Notes under the pieces: generated by a model
Seen by the model: only the letters and a program-made list of their open reading frames with translations
The model's database searches: none
Told to the model about the DNA's origin: nothing
From: an uncultured Eubacteriales bacterium
Lineage (GTDB): Bacteria; Bacillota; Clostridia; Oscillospirales; Butyricicoccaceae
Direction of reading: 5' to 3'
Assembly (NCBI GenBank): GCA_934636325.1
Contig: CAKUAK010000015.1
Coordinates: 1 to 31,354 of the forward strand
Length of the DNA stretch: 31,354 nucleotides
Part shown: positions 15,414-26,050 of the stretch, one piece after another
Numbering within the stretch: the stretch's first letter is position 1
How the letters are laid out: each line of letters begins with the position of its first letter
Translations under genes and position numbers: made by a program

Positions 15414-16019
15414 ATGAGCGATACAAAAGAAGATATCCTTCTGGCCGCCCTGCGCCGCTTTTCCCGCGAGGGCTTCGAGGCCACGCCGGTCAGCGCCATT
15501 GCCTCCGACCTGGGGATGACAAAGGGCGCACTCTACAAACACTATAAAAACAAGCGGGACATATTCGACAGCATACTTGCGCGCATGGAGCAGCGCGACG
15601 CCGAGACCGCGTCGGCCTTCGGCCTGCCCGAGGGGACCCTCGACGAAATGGGCGATAAATACCGCTCGGCGGCCGTCGAAGCCATCATCGGCTTCAGCCG
15701 GCGTCAGTTCCGTTACTGGACCGAGGACGAGTTCGCCGCATGCTTCCGCCGCATGCTTACCCTTGAACAGCACAGAAGCGCCGAGATGACGGCACTTTAT
15801 CAGCAATACCTCGGCTCAGGCCCGCTGGACTATACGGCCGATCTGCTGGGCAGCCTTGGTTATGCAGAGCCGCTTACTCTGGCGGCAAAGCTGTATGCGC
15901 CCATGTTCCTCCTCTATGCCGTATATGACGGCAGCAGCAATAAACACGACGTCACGGCGCTGGCCGACGCCTGTCTCGACGAAAGCGAGCGCCGCCTGCT
16001 GCGTGACAGACCGCAATAA
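15414..16019 (+). CDS. TetR-family transcriptional regulator
   Basis: The protein has 201 residues. The N-terminal TetR helix-turn-helix (about 7–50) includes ILLAALRRFSREGFEATPVS and LGMTKGALYKHYKNKRDIF; the C-terminal ligand domain is all helical. The start is ATG 15414 with TTAGGAG upstream; an in-frame ATG at 15375 lies inside the operator. The gene is followed by a GNAT gene whose SD overlaps this stop, so both are probably derepressed by the same ligand. It is paralogous to the broken TetR at 24855–25469; both share WT-x-F…RKVLTLEQ-like and DPLDYTA/GPLTYMA-like stretches. Confidence 0.92.
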   Translation: MSDTKEDILLAALRRFSREGFEATPVSAIASDLGMTKGALYKHYKNKRDIFDSILARMEQRDAETASAFGLPEGTLDEMGDKYRSAAVEAIIGFSRRQFRYWTEDEFAACFRRMLTLEQHRSAEMTALYQQYLGSGPLDYTADLLGSLGYAEPLTLAAKLYAPMFLLYAVYDGSSNKHDVTALADACLDESERRLLRDRPQ

Positions 16020-16032
16020 GGAGTATATAATA

Positions 16033-16659
16033 ATGACAGATAAAAATTATGTGATACGCCGGGAACGCCCCGAAGAAGAACGCGCGGTCGAAGAACTGGT
16101 GCGCGACGCCTTCTGGAATGTCTACCGCCCCGGATGCCTCGAACATTACCTGCTGCACAGGCTGCGCCGCGATCCGGCCTTTGTCGATGAGCTCGATCTC
16201 GTTCTCGAAAGCGGCGGACGCATCATCGGTCAGGTCGTCTTTATGCGCGCCTCTATAAAGGATGACAGCGGGCGGGATATCCCCATCATGACCCTCGGGC
16301 CGATATGCGTCGCCCCCGACTGCAAGCGCCGAGGGCTTGGCAAATATCTGCTGGATAACGCCCTCGAAAAGGCCGCCGCGCTGGGCTGCGGGGCGGTCTG
16401 CCTCGAGGGCGACATCGCCTTTTACGGCCGCAGCGGTTTTGAATACGCCTCGGGCTTCGGCCTGCGCTATCCCGGCCTGCCCGAAGGAAGCGATGCCTCC
16501 TTCTTTCTCTGCAAAGAGCTCATCCCCGGATATCTCGGCGGGGTCACCGGCCTTTATGTCCCGCCGGAGGGCTATATGATCGACGAAAAAGAAGCCGAGG
16601 CCTTCGACCTCGATTTTCCTCCGAAGGAAAAGCTTCGCCTGCCTGGCCAGCTGTTCTGA
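16033..16659 (+). CDS. GNAT family N-acetyltransferase
   Basis: The protein has 208 residues. The acetyl-CoA-binding motif is GPICVAPDCKRRGLGKYLLD, followed by the YGRSGFEYASGFGLRYPG signature seen in GCN5-related predicted acetyltransferases that act on small molecules. ATG 16033 is chosen over an earlier in-frame ATG because AAGGAG overlaps the TetR stop 8–10 nt upstream. It is probably co-expressed with the upstream TetR. The substrate is unknown; drug or polyamine acetylation is a guess from context. Confidence 0.9.
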   Translation: MTDKNYVIRRERPEEERAVEELVRDAFWNVYRPGCLEHYLLHRLRRDPAFVDELDLVLESGGRIIGQVVFMRASIKDDSGRDIPIMTLGPICVAPDCKRRGLGKYLLDNALEKAAALGCGAVCLEGDIAFYGRSGFEYASGFGLRYPGLPEGSDASFFLCKELIPGYLGGVTGLYVPPEGYMIDEKEAEAFDLDFPPKEKLRLPGQLF

Positions 16660-16700
16660 TATCACAGCGCATATACAGATAAGAAGGTGATGCAAATACC

Positions 16701-17363
16701 ATGAATAAAGCTGATCGGCATAATTTCAATGACCATCGACCACACCGGCTTTTTCCTCTTTCCGCACAACATCATATTCAGGATCATAGGGCGGCTGGCC
16801 TATCCTATCTTTGCCACCATGATCGCCGAGGGCTGCCGTTTTACAAGGAACCGCTGCCGCTATTGCCTCGTCATGCTGGCCATTGCCTGTGTCTGCTCGG
16901 CCGCGGCATATATCGCCGAAGGCAGCCTGCACCAGACCATTTTCACCACATTTTCCTGCGCGATAATGCTGATATTCGCTTTGGACAATGCCGTCAAAGG
17001 CCATGGTCAGACCCGCGGGATAATATGGGGCCTTACGGCTGTCACGCTGACCCTGCTGTATTTTTCGCTTTTTCATCTCGACATGATACCCGGCCTTGAG
17101 GCCGACTATGGATTCTTCGGCATCATGACCCCGGTCCTCGTCCGGTGCGGCCGAAACAAGGTGCAGAGCCTGGCGCTGCTCGCCCTCGGGCTGTGCCTCA
17201 TTTCTGCCGAGCTGGGCGCAATACAGCTTTTTTCCTTGTGTCGGTCATGATACTCTGGTTTTACAACGGCAAGCGTGGGAAATACGGCATGAAATGGTTT
17301 TTCTCTGGATATTACCCGCTTCACGTCGCCGTCCTGTACGGCATATCACAGCTTATTTCATAA
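16701..17363 (+). pseudogene. TraX-like membrane protein, two frameshifts
   Basis: The pieces read as a TraX-family acyltransferase-like membrane protein: ISMTIDHTGFFLFP, then RIIGRLAYPIFATMIAEG, and at the end WFYNGKRGKYGMKWFF and YYPLHVAVLYG. The natural start (ATG 16701, AAGGTGATG upstream) is in a different frame from the body: MNK must shift +1 near 16710 to reach LIGIISMTIDH. The frame then changes back by one base near the T6 run at 17228–17233, otherwise ending at SLCRS*. Two opposite single-base indels separated by about 500 nt imply loss of function, unless they are sequence errors. It follows the GNAT gene and ends at a strong terminator. Confidence 0.75.
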
Positions 17364-17400
17364 AAGATCGGCGGCTCCTCTCAGAGCCGCCGATCTTTAT
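17363..17400. terminator. Bidirectional terminator between convergent pseudogenes
   Basis: A 15-bp perfect stem (AAAGATCGGCGGCTC and complement, loop CTCTCA) has A/T flanks on both sides. It serves the TraX-like gene (+) and the amber-containing gene (-). Confidence 0.85.
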
Positions 17401-17412
17401 ATCTCTTCGGGA

Positions 17413-17982
17413 TCACCTTTCGAATCTGACCGTATATGTTCCCAGCACCTGATCGCACGGGATCACCGCCGCATTAATGACGGTAAGATCCTCTTTGGGA
17501 TAGACCTTTTCCGCCTGCGTCGGATGGGCGGGCAGAGTTTTGCCGATACTGACGCCGTGGGCGCCGCCCTCGATGCTCCAGGCAAACCGGCAGTCGCAGA
17601 ACTCTTTATTTGCCGTGATGACCTCTGGCGCGCGAAGCTCTTCGGTCTCGCCGAGATAGAAGCACCCGGCATTGTCCTTTTCGGCCGGGCAGGAGCCCTC
17701 TATCCCCACCCCGGTAAACTCGATCTCAAGAAGATCGTTTTTGAACCTTACCGTCTTGCCCTCGCGGGTAAAGGCGACACCATCCTAAAAGCCGATATTC
17801 AGCCATCCCTTCAGACCATCCTTCTCGACGGCTGTATTGAACTCGACATATCCCGTGCTGTCATCCCTTACCTCCGCATTGATGCGAAGAACGGGGCGCA
17901 GCGATGTGAAGCCCTCGGGCAATATGGCCCTCAGCCTGCCCTGCTCGACGCCGTACGCCATAACGAACTGCTCTACCTTCAT
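17413..17982 (-). pseudogene. Unknown ~190-residue protein interrupted by an in-frame TAG
   Basis: From ATG 17982 (GAGGAG 9 nt upstream) the frame reads MKVEQFVMAYGVEQ…LPEGFTSLRPVLRINAEV…GWLNIGF, then TAG at 17787–17785, then continues in the same frame: DGVAFTREGKTVRF…GVGIEGSCPAEKDNAGCFYLG…VLGTYTVRFER. The uninterrupted downstream frame with good protein character shows that a single sense codon (probably TGG) became TAG. I do not recognise the family securely; the N-terminus vaguely resembles acetoacetate-decarboxylase-like proteins. A G-rich hairpin lies immediately upstream of the SD. Confidence 0.65.
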
Positions 17983-17997
17983 TTTCTGTCTCTCCTC

Positions 17998-18031
17998 GAT
18001 CACCCCCCCGACGCAAGGGGGGGGGGTGATA
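17998..18031. repeat. C7/G10 homopolymer hairpin before the 17982 gene
   Basis: ATCACCCCCCC and GGGGGGGTGAT form an 11-bp stem around GACGCAAG. The right side is a run of ten G (18017–18026). It sits directly upstream of the SD on the minus strand and is followed by T-rich sequence on the plus strand. It could be an attenuator or terminator; the homopolymers are also prone to slippage. Confidence 0.5.
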
Positions 18032-18214
18032 TTTTTATCTTATTCATTTTATCACGATATCCTCCAAAAGCAAATCGAACCTTGGCGCAAGCGCAAAAGC
18101 CGGCGCAAAGCGACCGGGACACTTGACAACCGGGATGCGATTAGAGTGTGCTAACCATGACAAAATGATCTTCGCCCCGCGGCCTCTATACCCGGGACAA
18201 GAGGAGGCACAAAA

Positions 18215-18417
18215 ATGGATCGCAAGGATAATATAAGCGCACAGATCTTCTTATCAAGCACTGCTATGAGCCGATGAAGTTCTTTACGCCGCCCTATGAG
18301 ACGATCGAAAGCCTCAGGAAAAGGCTTCAGGGCATGTATGCCGGGGCCGAGGTCGGAAACATCAAGAGCATAGCATATTTTACCTGCCGCAAGGCAGGCA
18401 TGAAGGAGGCCGACTGA
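18215..18417 (+). pseudogene. Small frameshifted gene upstream of methyltransferase
   Basis: An ATG at 18215 with GAGGAGG upstream encodes MDRKDNISA and then soon hits a stop. One base out of frame, from 18244, a convincing protein tail appears: DLLIKHCYEPMKFFTPPYET…LRKRLQGMYAGAEVG…YFTCRKAGMKEAD. A one-base deletion near 18241 would join them into a ~68-residue protein. The stop is followed within 1 nt by the methyltransferase ATG, so they were once an operon. I do not recognise the family. Confidence 0.5.
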
Positions 18418-18418
18418 T

Positions 18419-18977
18419 ATGGGACAGAAAATATCTATTTCCGGCGTGCCGGAGACAATGCTCCAGACCCTTTTCGCCCGCGCAAAGGAGACAAAGACAC
18501 GCGGCGCGATACACGACCCCAAGGCGGTCGAGCTGGTCGACAGCCTCGACTATGATTTTTCGCTTGCCGATAAAGACAAGGCAATGAGCAGCGGCGTCAT
18601 CGCCCGCACGATAGTCCTCGACAGGCTGACCGAAGAATATCTGGCCGCTCACCCCGGCACGGCGGTCGTCAATATCGCCTGCGGGCTCGATACCCGATGC
18701 TGCCGCATGAAGGGCTATTCCCATTGGTACAACCTCGATCTGCCCAAGACGATAGAGATCCGCCAAAGGCTGCTGCCCGAAAGCGGCGCTGTCTCTCAGA
18801 TAGCCATGTCGGCCATGGAGGACTGAGGAAGCGAGATCGACCCCGCCTGCTGTTCGGCCCTCGTTATAATAGAGGGTCTGACGATGTACCTCACCCGGGC
18901 CGATATCGTTAGGATCTTCGATATCATCTCCGGCCGCTTTGATAGCGCGACGGTATTCGTCGAGATAATGAACCCCG
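18419..18977 (+). pseudogene. Class I SAM methyltransferase (LCMT/Ppm1-like), nonsense mutation and 3' deletion
   Basis: The frame shows VPETMLQTLFARAKETKTR, the SAM-binding NIACGLDTRCCRM and the acidic YNLDLPKTIEIRQRLLP, all typical of leucine-carboxyl-methyltransferase-like O-methyltransferases. TGA occurs at 18824–18826 after SAMED, yet the same frame continues with GSEIDPACCSALVIIEGLTMYLT…DSATVFVEIMNP. This suggests Trp (TGG) became TGA. After MNP the homology stops and an ABC-exporter fragment begins in another frame. About 186 of an expected ~270 residues remain. Confidence 0.75.
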
Positions 18978-18980
18978 CCA

Positions 18981-19157
18981 TTCCAGAACGTCTATCTCTT
19001 TGCCGGCACGATCGAGAACAACATAAAGTTCGGCCGCCCCGACGCCACCCACGAGCAGGTCGTCGAGTCCGCCAGAAAGGCATGCTGCGACGACTTCATC
19101 GAAGCTCTGCCCGACGGCTATGACACGGTCATCGGCGAGGGCGGCGCATCCCTTGCT
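18981..19157 (+). pseudogene. ABC exporter nucleotide-binding domain fragment
   Basis: A 59-codon stretch without start or stop reads FQNVYLFAGTIENNIKFG…HEQVVESARKACCDDFIEAL and PDGYDTVIGEGGASL. This is the segment between the Q-loop and the signature motif of MsbA/MdlB-type exporters; the expected SGGE that should follow is absent. The left edge joins the methyltransferase directly and the right edge joins a terminator. It is a deletion relic. Confidence 0.8.
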
Positions 19158-19159
19158 CC

Positions 19160-19197
19160 TATGCCCCCGGTCATTGCGGCCGGGGGCATAGTTTTTT
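19160..19197 (+). terminator. Intrinsic terminator after the methyltransferase/ABC relic
   Basis: The stem TATGCCCCCGG/CCGGGGGCATA has a 9-nt loop and is followed by GTTTTTTC. It separates the decayed genes from uvrA-like. Confidence 0.9.
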
Positions 19198-19254
19198 CTG
19201 TATGCGATAACCACCGGTCGGCTTAATACGGTAGCCTGTCTAATAACGACCCGA

Positions 19255-19283
19255 TTGAAATCAATGTCCCGGCGTTGTAGAAT
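19255..19283 (+). promoter_or_regulatory. Predicted promoter of uvrA-like gene
   Basis: TTGAAA and TAGAAT are separated by exactly 17 nt, about 80 nt upstream of the start codon. Confidence 0.6.
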
Positions 19284-19369
19284 ATGGCATGAAGCGTCAC
19301 GGACGCGGGTCCGGCGTTCACCCACCCACGATCCCGACGGCGCTTATCCATTATTCGGAGTGAAATATA

Positions 19370-21847
<2,478 letters not shown>

Positions 21848-21907
21848 TACGCCCGATTGGGCGGAAATAACGGTAATGTGCGGCAGATCACAACAGGAGG
21901 TTTGATA

Positions 21908-22834
21908 ATGAAAATATTAGTATTCGGCGCAGGCGTGCTGGGCTGCAATCTTGCAAGGAATATGTTCCGCGCCGGCAATGATGTGGCCCTGCTGGCCCGC
22001 GGAAGATGGGCCGAAGAGATAAGCAAGAACGGCCTGCGGATCAAGGATAAGTTCTCTCCGCGCATGTCGGTCACCCCTATCCCCGTGGTGACCATGCTGA
22101 AGCCCGAGGACAGGTACGACGTCATCTTTGTCGTCATGCGGTATACCCAGCTCGGCCAGATCATGGACATGCTGCGGGAAAACCAGACGAAAAACATCGT
22201 CTTTGTGGGAAATAATGTGCGGGCAAAGGCTGTCGCCGCCGCGCTGCCCGATAAAAATGTGATGTTCGCCTTCGCGTCCTCGGCCGGTCACCGCGAGAAT
22301 ACCTATGTGGCATCTATCGACCTTAAAAAGATCACCATCGGCCAGCTCAAAGGCTCGCCCTCAAATAAACAGCTGATCGGCCAGATCTTCGGCGGCACAA
22401 AATACAGGGTGACATACGAGCCGAACATGGAGGACTATCTTCTCTGCCACGCCGCCTTCGTGCTTCCGGCCGCCTTTGCCTGCTATAAGACCGGCGGCGA
22501 CCTGAAAAAGATCAAGGGAGATACGGCATATCTCGGCCGGATGATCGACTCCAACATAGAGGGCTATCGTGCAATAAAGAATGCCGGGCACGAGATCCTG
22601 CCCCGCGAGGACAAGGACTTTGAGGGCGAGGCCTATCGCAAAACATGCCTGCGCTTCTTCAAGCTGATATGCGCCACCAGCCTCGGAAAGATCTGTGTCT
22701 CCGACCATGCCATGAATGCCGTCGACGAAATGAGCGCATTAAACCGGGATCTGAAGCAGTTCTTTGATGAAAACAGTGCCGAATATCCGGTCTGGAAAGA
22801 GCTCGAAAAGGAAGCCGGAAGGTATTTGGAATAG
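21908..22834 (+). CDS. Ketopantoate reductase (ApbA/PanE)-family oxidoreductase
   Basis: The protein has 308 residues. The Rossmann nucleotide-binding loop is MKILVFGAGVLGCNLA, followed by VALLARGRWAEEI, a conserved arrangement in PanE/ApbA proteins that reduce 2-dehydropantoate with NADPH. The C-terminal helical domain is divergent, so the substrate may differ. The start is ATG 21908 with AGGAGG 6 nt upstream; an earlier in-frame ATG at 21857 has no SD. It starts 60 nt after the uvrA-like gene and is probably co-transcribed with it. Confidence 0.82.
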   Translation: MKILVFGAGVLGCNLARNMFRAGNDVALLARGRWAEEISKNGLRIKDKFSPRMSVTPIPVVTMLKPEDRYDVIFVVMRYTQLGQIMDMLRENQTKNIVFVGNNVRAKAVAAALPDKNVMFAFASSAGHRENTYVASIDLKKITIGQLKGSPSNKQLIGQIFGGTKYRVTYEPNMEDYLLCHAAFVLPAAFACYKTGGDLKKIKGDTAYLGRMIDSNIEGYRAIKNAGHEILPREDKDFEGEAYRKTCLRFFKLICATSLGKICVSDHAMNAVDEMSALNRDLKQFFDENSAEYPVWKELEKEAGRYLE

Positions 22835-23406
22835 GATATATCCTCCTGCTTATCGACATTATTCAAAGCAGCCACAGAAATCTGCATACCGCAATATTCG
22901 AAAGTGCGGCTTGCGAATGGCACCTTGCGGCAAAGCTGTATTTTATATATAACGATTTAAATGACAGCAGCAAGGGATGTGTATGACCTACTCTCCAGCC
23001 AGCGGCATCTCAATATATGCCGTAAGGATCACTCCGACGGCCGTCAAGGCCACAGAGAGATTTGAAGATACCTGTTGCTCAAAAGCTATCTTGTGTTCTG
23101 CAATTATTTCAAGCCGGTGATCTTCTTCTCGACCGACCATCTGTATGCAATGGCAATGTTTGTGCTGATCGGTTGCTATTTCTCCCGGACAATTAAAAAG
23201 ATCACTGTCATACGCTCCATACAGCGGCATTGACCTATCGGCAATCTCATCATCCAGTGACCATCCTAAATCAATACAAAACCGCTTTCCGGCCCTGTCA
23301 TAAGTGTGCCACGAAAGCGGTTTTGCTCGTCTGTTCGACCATGCACTGGATAGAAGCGGACCACCGAAAATCCGAGGTCTGCGCCGCTCAGATGCGCCAT
23401 ATTTGA
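22835..23406. other. Gene-poor stretch with possible membrane-protein relic
   Basis: No complete gene is supported in this ~570-nt stretch. In the plus strand from about 23070 to 23234 a frame reads RYLLLKSYLVFCNYFKPVIF…STDHLYAMAMFVLIGCYFSR, which looks like two helices of an integral membrane protein; the same frame is closed by TGA just before RYLLL. The minus strand has a 80-codon frame (22988–23230) of poor protein character. A 12-bp hairpin lies at 23278–23324. This looks like eroded DNA between the oxidoreductase and the AIPR-like relic. Confidence 0.4.
23278..23324. terminator. Bidirectional terminator-like hairpin
   Basis: AAAACCGCTTTC and GAAAGCGGTTTT form a perfect 12-bp stem around a 23-nt loop, with A and T tracts built into the arm ends. 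It could terminate transcripts arriving from either side. Confidence 0.6.
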
Positions 23407-24495
23407 AACCATGGTCCTAAATCTGTCAATCCGACCAAAATCTCTCTAGAATCTGTGATTTCAGAGACTGATTCCTCGTTGCTTGACACCGGTGAAGTAA
23501 GCTTTTATTTACTTAACCGCGGTATCCTCCTTTCCGCCAAAGATGTATCCTTCAATAATTACTCCAATGAACTGACTATCAGTTTTGAGAATTGCGAAGT
23601 TCATGGAAACGTTGATGGTGGTCATACTTACAGAACAATTCTGCAATATCGTGATCAACTTGATCAAGGTCAGCAGTATGTAAAAATTGAAATTCTAACC
23701 GGCATCGAGGGCATTTTTCAAAGCCTTGCAGCTGCCCGTAATACATCTGTTCAAGTGCAGGATAAGTTTATCGCTGAGCTGGAAGACCGATTTGACATTA
23801 TTAAAAACACTCTTGCCAGGGAAACCTATATTTCTCGTGTATTTTTCAAGGAGAATGACACCGGTGATATCGATGTTGCTGATCTGCTTGCTCTTTTGAA
23901 TATGTTTAATACTTCACGTTATAGCGGCATGACTTCTTTCCCGATCAATTCGTACAGTTCCAAGAAGAAATGTATCGATTTATATATTCTTGACCACAAG
24001 CAATACGGAGGATCCGGCGAAAACCCCTATGTGAAAATGACCAATATTATGCCAGACATTTTCCGCCTGTATGATGCTATTGAGGTAGGCATAAATAGGT
24101 TTTATCGTCAAAAAAACCATGCTGGTAGATATGGTTCTACCAAAGGCGTTCAGACACCCAAACCCGGGCAGGAGCTCCATTCAAAATTCTTCTGCAATGA
24201 CTTGGATGTTGCATCACCTAACGGTTTCATCTACCCCATTTTGGGAGCATTCCACGCCTTGGTAGAAGAAAAAGACCATCAGTATCATTGAAAAAAAATT
24301 CCTTTTGTTGTTTTGGAGAAGGTTGGTGCAGATCTGGTTGAATCCACCGTATCCATGAGCCGCTCTTTGGGCAATAACCCGCAGTCCGTCGGCAAAGATC
24401 CTAACATTTGGAAAACCTTATACATGATCGTTGCTTTTGAAGCAATGGCACGATGTCTGATCCCAAACCTCACCCAAACTGCAAAACTTAAATAG
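23407..24495 (+). pseudogene. AIPR-like (abortive phage infection resistance family) gene relic
   Basis: The open frame begins after TGA 23404 without any start or SD: NHGPKSVNPTKISLESVISE, then GTG 23455 and SFYLLNRGILLSAKDV, VHGNVDGGHTYRTIL, EILTGIEGIFQSLAAARNTS, DLLALLNMFN and GFIYPILGAFHAL. This pattern (NRGI…, VDGGHT…, AARNTS) matches AIPR-family proteins that occur in phage-defence settings. The N-terminus is missing. TGA at 24289–24291 interrupts the frame, which then continues as KKIPFVVLEKVGADLVEST…LGNNPQSVGKDPNIWKTLYM to TAG 24495. Base composition is clearly more AT-rich than its neighbours, suggesting transfer. Without the 5' end it is probably non-functional. Confidence 0.65.
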
Positions 24496-24812
24496 TTATA
24501 TCATGCCACGGGCACCGGAGACAAACATCCCGCTCCCTTGCCTGTGATTCTGTTATTGCTCTGTCCGCTTGCCCTTCTCTCCATCCAGCGGACTGCCCTC
24601 CGCTCCCACGATGCTTCCCGTGGATAAAGAACTGCTGTTACAGACACCTTGCAGCCGGTAACAGTCCCCGCCGCGTCCATTCTGGAGGCCGCCGTCTCGT
24701 TGGCCGCATGCCTCGCAGCCACGGCCATCCCGCTGCGTGCCGTTTCCGGAATGAGCATTGTGGACTCCATTGAAATCGGTAAGTGACCTCAGAGAATATT
24801 TATTTTTACCTC
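24496..24812. other. Non-coding or eroded stretch between AIPR relic and TetR
   Basis: No convincing gene is seen. One plus-strand frame from about 24511 reads TGTGDKHPAPLPVILLLLC followed by ALLSIQR, which has the look of a C-terminal wall-anchor (polar motif, hydrophobic stretch, basic end), but there is no LPxTG and no upstream protein. Two minus-strand frames (24501–24770 and 24553–24819) are of low complexity and lack an SD. Confidence 0.3.
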
Positions 24813-24841
24813 TTGACAAGTACCCGATCGGTAACTATGAT
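24813..24841 (+). promoter_or_regulatory. Promoter/operator of second TetR gene
   Basis: TTGACA and TATGAT are separated by 17 nt. The spacer contains the palindrome CCGATCGG flanked by TAC and TA, a probable TetR operator. The predicted transcript start (about 24848) falls on the SD of the gene, leaving a leader of only ~7 nt before ATG 24855. Confidence 0.6.
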
Positions 24842-24854
24842 GAGGAGGGAAATC

Positions 24855-25469
24855 ATGGCCGAAAGCACAAAGGAACGGATTTTGGAAACGGCGCTGGAAT
24901 TGTTTGCGCAGAACGGCTACCTTGGGACATCTATGAATGATATTGCGAGGCAGTTGGGATTTACGAAAGCCGCCCTGTATAAACACTATACCCGCAAACA
25001 GGAAATTTTAGATAAGATCGTGGAGCGAATGAACTAGATGGACTATGAACGCGCGGAAAGCTATGACATGCCGGAGACGGAGCCGGACGGCTTTGCGGAG
25101 GCTTACCTGCACACGCCGGTGCAGAAAATCCGCTCATACAGCATGGCGCAGTTTGACCATTGGACGAAGGAATCGTTTTCCTCCAATTTCCGCAAAGTGC
25201 TGACACTGGAGCAATACCGTGACCCCAAGCTGTCGCAGCTCCATCACGACTATCTGGCCGGCGGACCGCTTACGTACATGGCGGCAATTTTCCGCAAGCT
25301 GACGGATTCCGACGAGGTTGCTATGCAACTGGCACTTGAGTTCTATGGTCCGATGTATCTTCTCTACAGCGTCTACGATGGGGCGAAGGATAAGGACTCC
25401 GTCACTCCACTGTTGGACGCACACATTGATCGTTTTATCTCCAGAATAGAATCCGGTTATAGAAGGTAA
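24855..25469 (+). pseudogene. TetR-family regulator with in-frame TAG
   Basis: From ATG 24855 (GGAGG upstream) the frame encodes a normal TetR helix-turn-helix: ILETALELFAQNGYLGTSMN and LGFTKAALYKHYTRKQEIL. TAG follows at 25035–25037 after ERMN. The same frame continues to 25469 with MDYERAESYDMPE…FDHWTKESFSSNFRKVLTLEQ. Aligned with the intact paralogue at 15414 (ILARMEQRDAE), the TAG falls exactly on a Gln codon, so CAG to TAG is the likely event. The first part alone is a DNA-binding domain without dimerisation domain. A restart at ATG 25038 would give only the ligand domain. Confidence 0.85.
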
Positions 25470-25477
25470 GGGACATC

Positions 25478-25676
25478 ATGATGAAAGAAGCCGCAAAAGA
25501 AAAGCAGTGGGTCTTATGCCCTTGGTGCGGTGCCAAGACACGCTTGCAGATTTTTCGTGAAACGGAATTAAAGGCTTTTCTGCTGTTCTGCCCAAAGTGC
25601 AGGCGTGAGAGCATTATCGACATCAAAAAACTTTATCATCAATACCAAACAGCCAGACGCCAAGACGCAGTGCTGA
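25478..25676 (+). pseudogene. Cysteine-rich KTR protein, frameshifted; frame runs on to 26017
   Basis: ATG 25478 opens a zinc-ribbon of the Cys-rich KTR family, known from the flanks of tet(M)-type conjugative transposons: WVLCPWCGAKTRLQI…FLLFCPKCRRESIIDI. In the annotated frame it continues as KKLYHQYQTARRQ through a terminator hairpin into unrelated sequence, giving a 179-codon ORF. Removing one A from the A6 run near 25625–25630 gives KNFIINTKQPDAKTQC followed by TGA 25674–25676. That is the normal KTR ending (PDAKTQ), just as the second KTR gene ends in PDA. So the long ORF is best seen as a frameshift product. It follows the TetR gene by 8 nt. Confidence 0.7.
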
Positions 25677-25712
25677 TCGCAAAGCCGATCACGCGCTGCG
25701 TCTTATTTTTTG
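25662..25712 (+). terminator. Terminator of the KTR gene, now inside an ORF
   Basis: AAGACGCAG pairs with CTGCGTCTT and TGATCG with CGATCA, in one two-part stem, followed by ATTTTTTG. The natural KTR stop codon TGA lies in the 5' arm. Confidence 0.8.
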
Positions 25713-26017
25713 AATCAGATCCTTCAGCATCGGCCGTGCCGGCGGCGGTCAAGCTGCTTGACTGGGGTGTGAATACGGGACTTGACACGGAGGAGATCGG
25801 CGATGCCGCTTCCGAATGGCTGGACACAAAGGATGGTGAAGCCAACGACCTCCTGAACAAGCTGAAGCTGGTGGATGACGCATATCAAAAGCTGCTGACC
25901 GCCGAGGCTCGTGAGCTGCTGGACGGCGCCGGGTGCGAAGAGGTGGAGATCACCCGGGGCAGCGACCCGGTCGAGCCTGTCGAGGCCATTATGCAGGCCG
26001 CCGGGCTTCGCGGATGA
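25712..26017 (+). pseudogene. Start-less C-terminal fragment of an unknown protein
   Basis: About 100 codons in frame with the extended KTR ORF read FFESDPSASAVPAAVKLLDW, GLDTEEIGDAASEWL, LKLVDDAYQKLLTAEARELL and EAIMQAAGLRG. It has good coding character (acidic, helical) but no start codon or SD of its own. It lies downstream of a terminator, and its GC content returns to the host-like level. I do not recognise the family. It is probably the tail of a host gene cut by the KTR-bearing insertion. Confidence 0.45.
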
Positions 26018-26050
26018 TAAAAATGAGATCACAACGAAGGAGATGACAAA

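Noticed and set aside
24501..24819. Two overlapping minus-strand ORFs of 88–89 codons
   Set aside because: Low-complexity composition, no SD, and they overlap the TetR promoter.
25620..25635. Programmed frameshift at A6C in the KTR gene
   Set aside because: The A-run is not in the phase required for a canonical -1 slippery heptamer; restoring the KTR end needs +1, so an indel is simpler.
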